Assembly: GCA_030015575.1 (NCBI GenBank)
Contig: JASDDO010000028.1
Location: 26,701,154 to 26,765,153 of the forward strand
Direction of reading: 5' to 3'
DNA length: 64,000 nucleotides
From: Agapanthus africanus
Lineage: Eukaryota; Streptophyta; Magnoliopsida; Asparagales; Amaryllidaceae
Shown: one piece after another, positions 63,635 to 64,000 of the stretch
Position numbering within the stretch: the first letter of the stretch is position 1
How the letters are laid out: each line of letters begins with the position of its first letter
The notes under the pieces: generated by a model
Databases searched by the model: none
Told to the model about the DNA's origin: nothing
What the model saw: only the letters and a program-made list of their open reading frames with translations
Made by a program: the position numbers and the translations under genes

Positions 63635-64000
63635 ATTCTCTCATAAGATCCTTTCGACCTATGAGAGAAAACCACACTTGGGAATCCTCACGATTCCTAA
63701 GGAGAAAATCCACTTACGAGATCCTCTCGATCCGTAGGGATAAAAGTCTCTATGAGACCCTCACGGCTCATAGAGTTGAAAAGTCTTAGGCAGCAGATCC
63801 GAACCTGCGGCATAAGCCATCGCTATCTCTCGAAGAAACCAAGATGCTTACTCTGTTACCTGTCAATCATGTTTATCAAGACAGCATGCTGATAATAAGA
63901 GAAGGGAGAAAGCAAAGAAATGATACGAGACATTAAAAAAAATGTGTATCTTTATTTATTAATTCGATCAAGTACATGGCGAATCATACAAAAGAATAAA
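63635..64000 (+). repeat. D2 hairpin cluster and window end
   Basis: Includes 63748-63775, a perfect CTCTATGAG / CTCATAGAG stem with loop ACCCTCACGG. The stretch after 63780 aligns with the D1 DNA just beyond the antisense gene's 3' end and then diverges. Two overlapping AATAAA words on the minus strand (63951-63960) could serve an antisense transcript from outside the window. Confidence 0.65.

Larger units (their letters stand above)
49181..64000 (+). mobile_element. D2: second Tat/Ogre-like element (3' end off window)
   Basis: 5' LTR, PBS, ORF1, gag-PR-RT-RNH-aRNH, integrase and a repeat-rich 3' region, in the same order as D1. The coding region is closely similar to D1, but LTR U3 and the satellite arrays differ. 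It inserted in C's 3' LTR (left flank AAGTC). The window ends before any antisense gene or 3' LTR. Confidence 0.9.

Noticed and set aside
1..64000. Host genes between the elements
   Set aside because: Every stretch above ~100 bp could be assigned to an LTR, an internal region or a repeat array. Only 39532-39614 is unassigned, and it is too short to judge.

Overview
This window is plant nuclear DNA made almost wholly of nested LTR retrotransposons. I see no host protein gene, rRNA or functional tRNA gene. The evidence for a flowering plant is Ty3/gypsy polyproteins of two plant lineages (Tat/Ogre-like with two RNase H domains, and chromovirus-like with a chromodomain tail), an antisense plant-mobile-domain gene, LTRs of 2.5-3.6 kb and plant-type TATA boxes. 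The species cannot be named from the sequence.

Layout. 1-6543: chromovirus A, with a mosaic 5' LTR end (1-1816), a decayed gag with an intron (1984-3252), a pol with a large deletion (3339-4854) and a 3' LTR (from 4911). That 3' LTR is split by D1, a 24.6-kb Tat-like element at 6544-31108 with complete LTRs, a 5-bp target duplication ACCCC, ORF1-gag-PR-RT-RNH-aRNH-IN in one frame (10336-19557), an 8-kb 3' region full of tandem repeats, and a spliced antisense gene (26580-23498) with its own TATA box. After the rest of A's LTR (31114-31281) come a minus-strand Tat LTR fragment F (31282-31857), decayed chromovirus B (31858-39531), the 3' LTR of a minus-strand Tat element E (39615-42119), and chromovirus C (42158-49180), which inserted into E just outside its LTR. 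C's 3' LTR is interrupted after 113 bp by D2, a second Tat-like element (49181 to beyond the window end).

D1 and D2 are the best preserved. In each, the polyprotein is one frame broken by only two nonsense codons, and D2 has one frameshift as well. The positions differ between the copies, and every nonsense codon fits a C-to-T change in a glutamine codon. A, B and C carry large deletions, frameshifts and stops and cannot move on their own. Most regulatory DNA in D1, D2 and E consists of short inverted repeats: blocks of near-identical palindromes in the LTRs, and 3' clusters of hairpins whose loop is constant while the two stem arms change together. This hairpin family, the antisense plant-mobile-domain gene, the introns shared by A and B, and the element-specific satellite arrays are the main points of interest.
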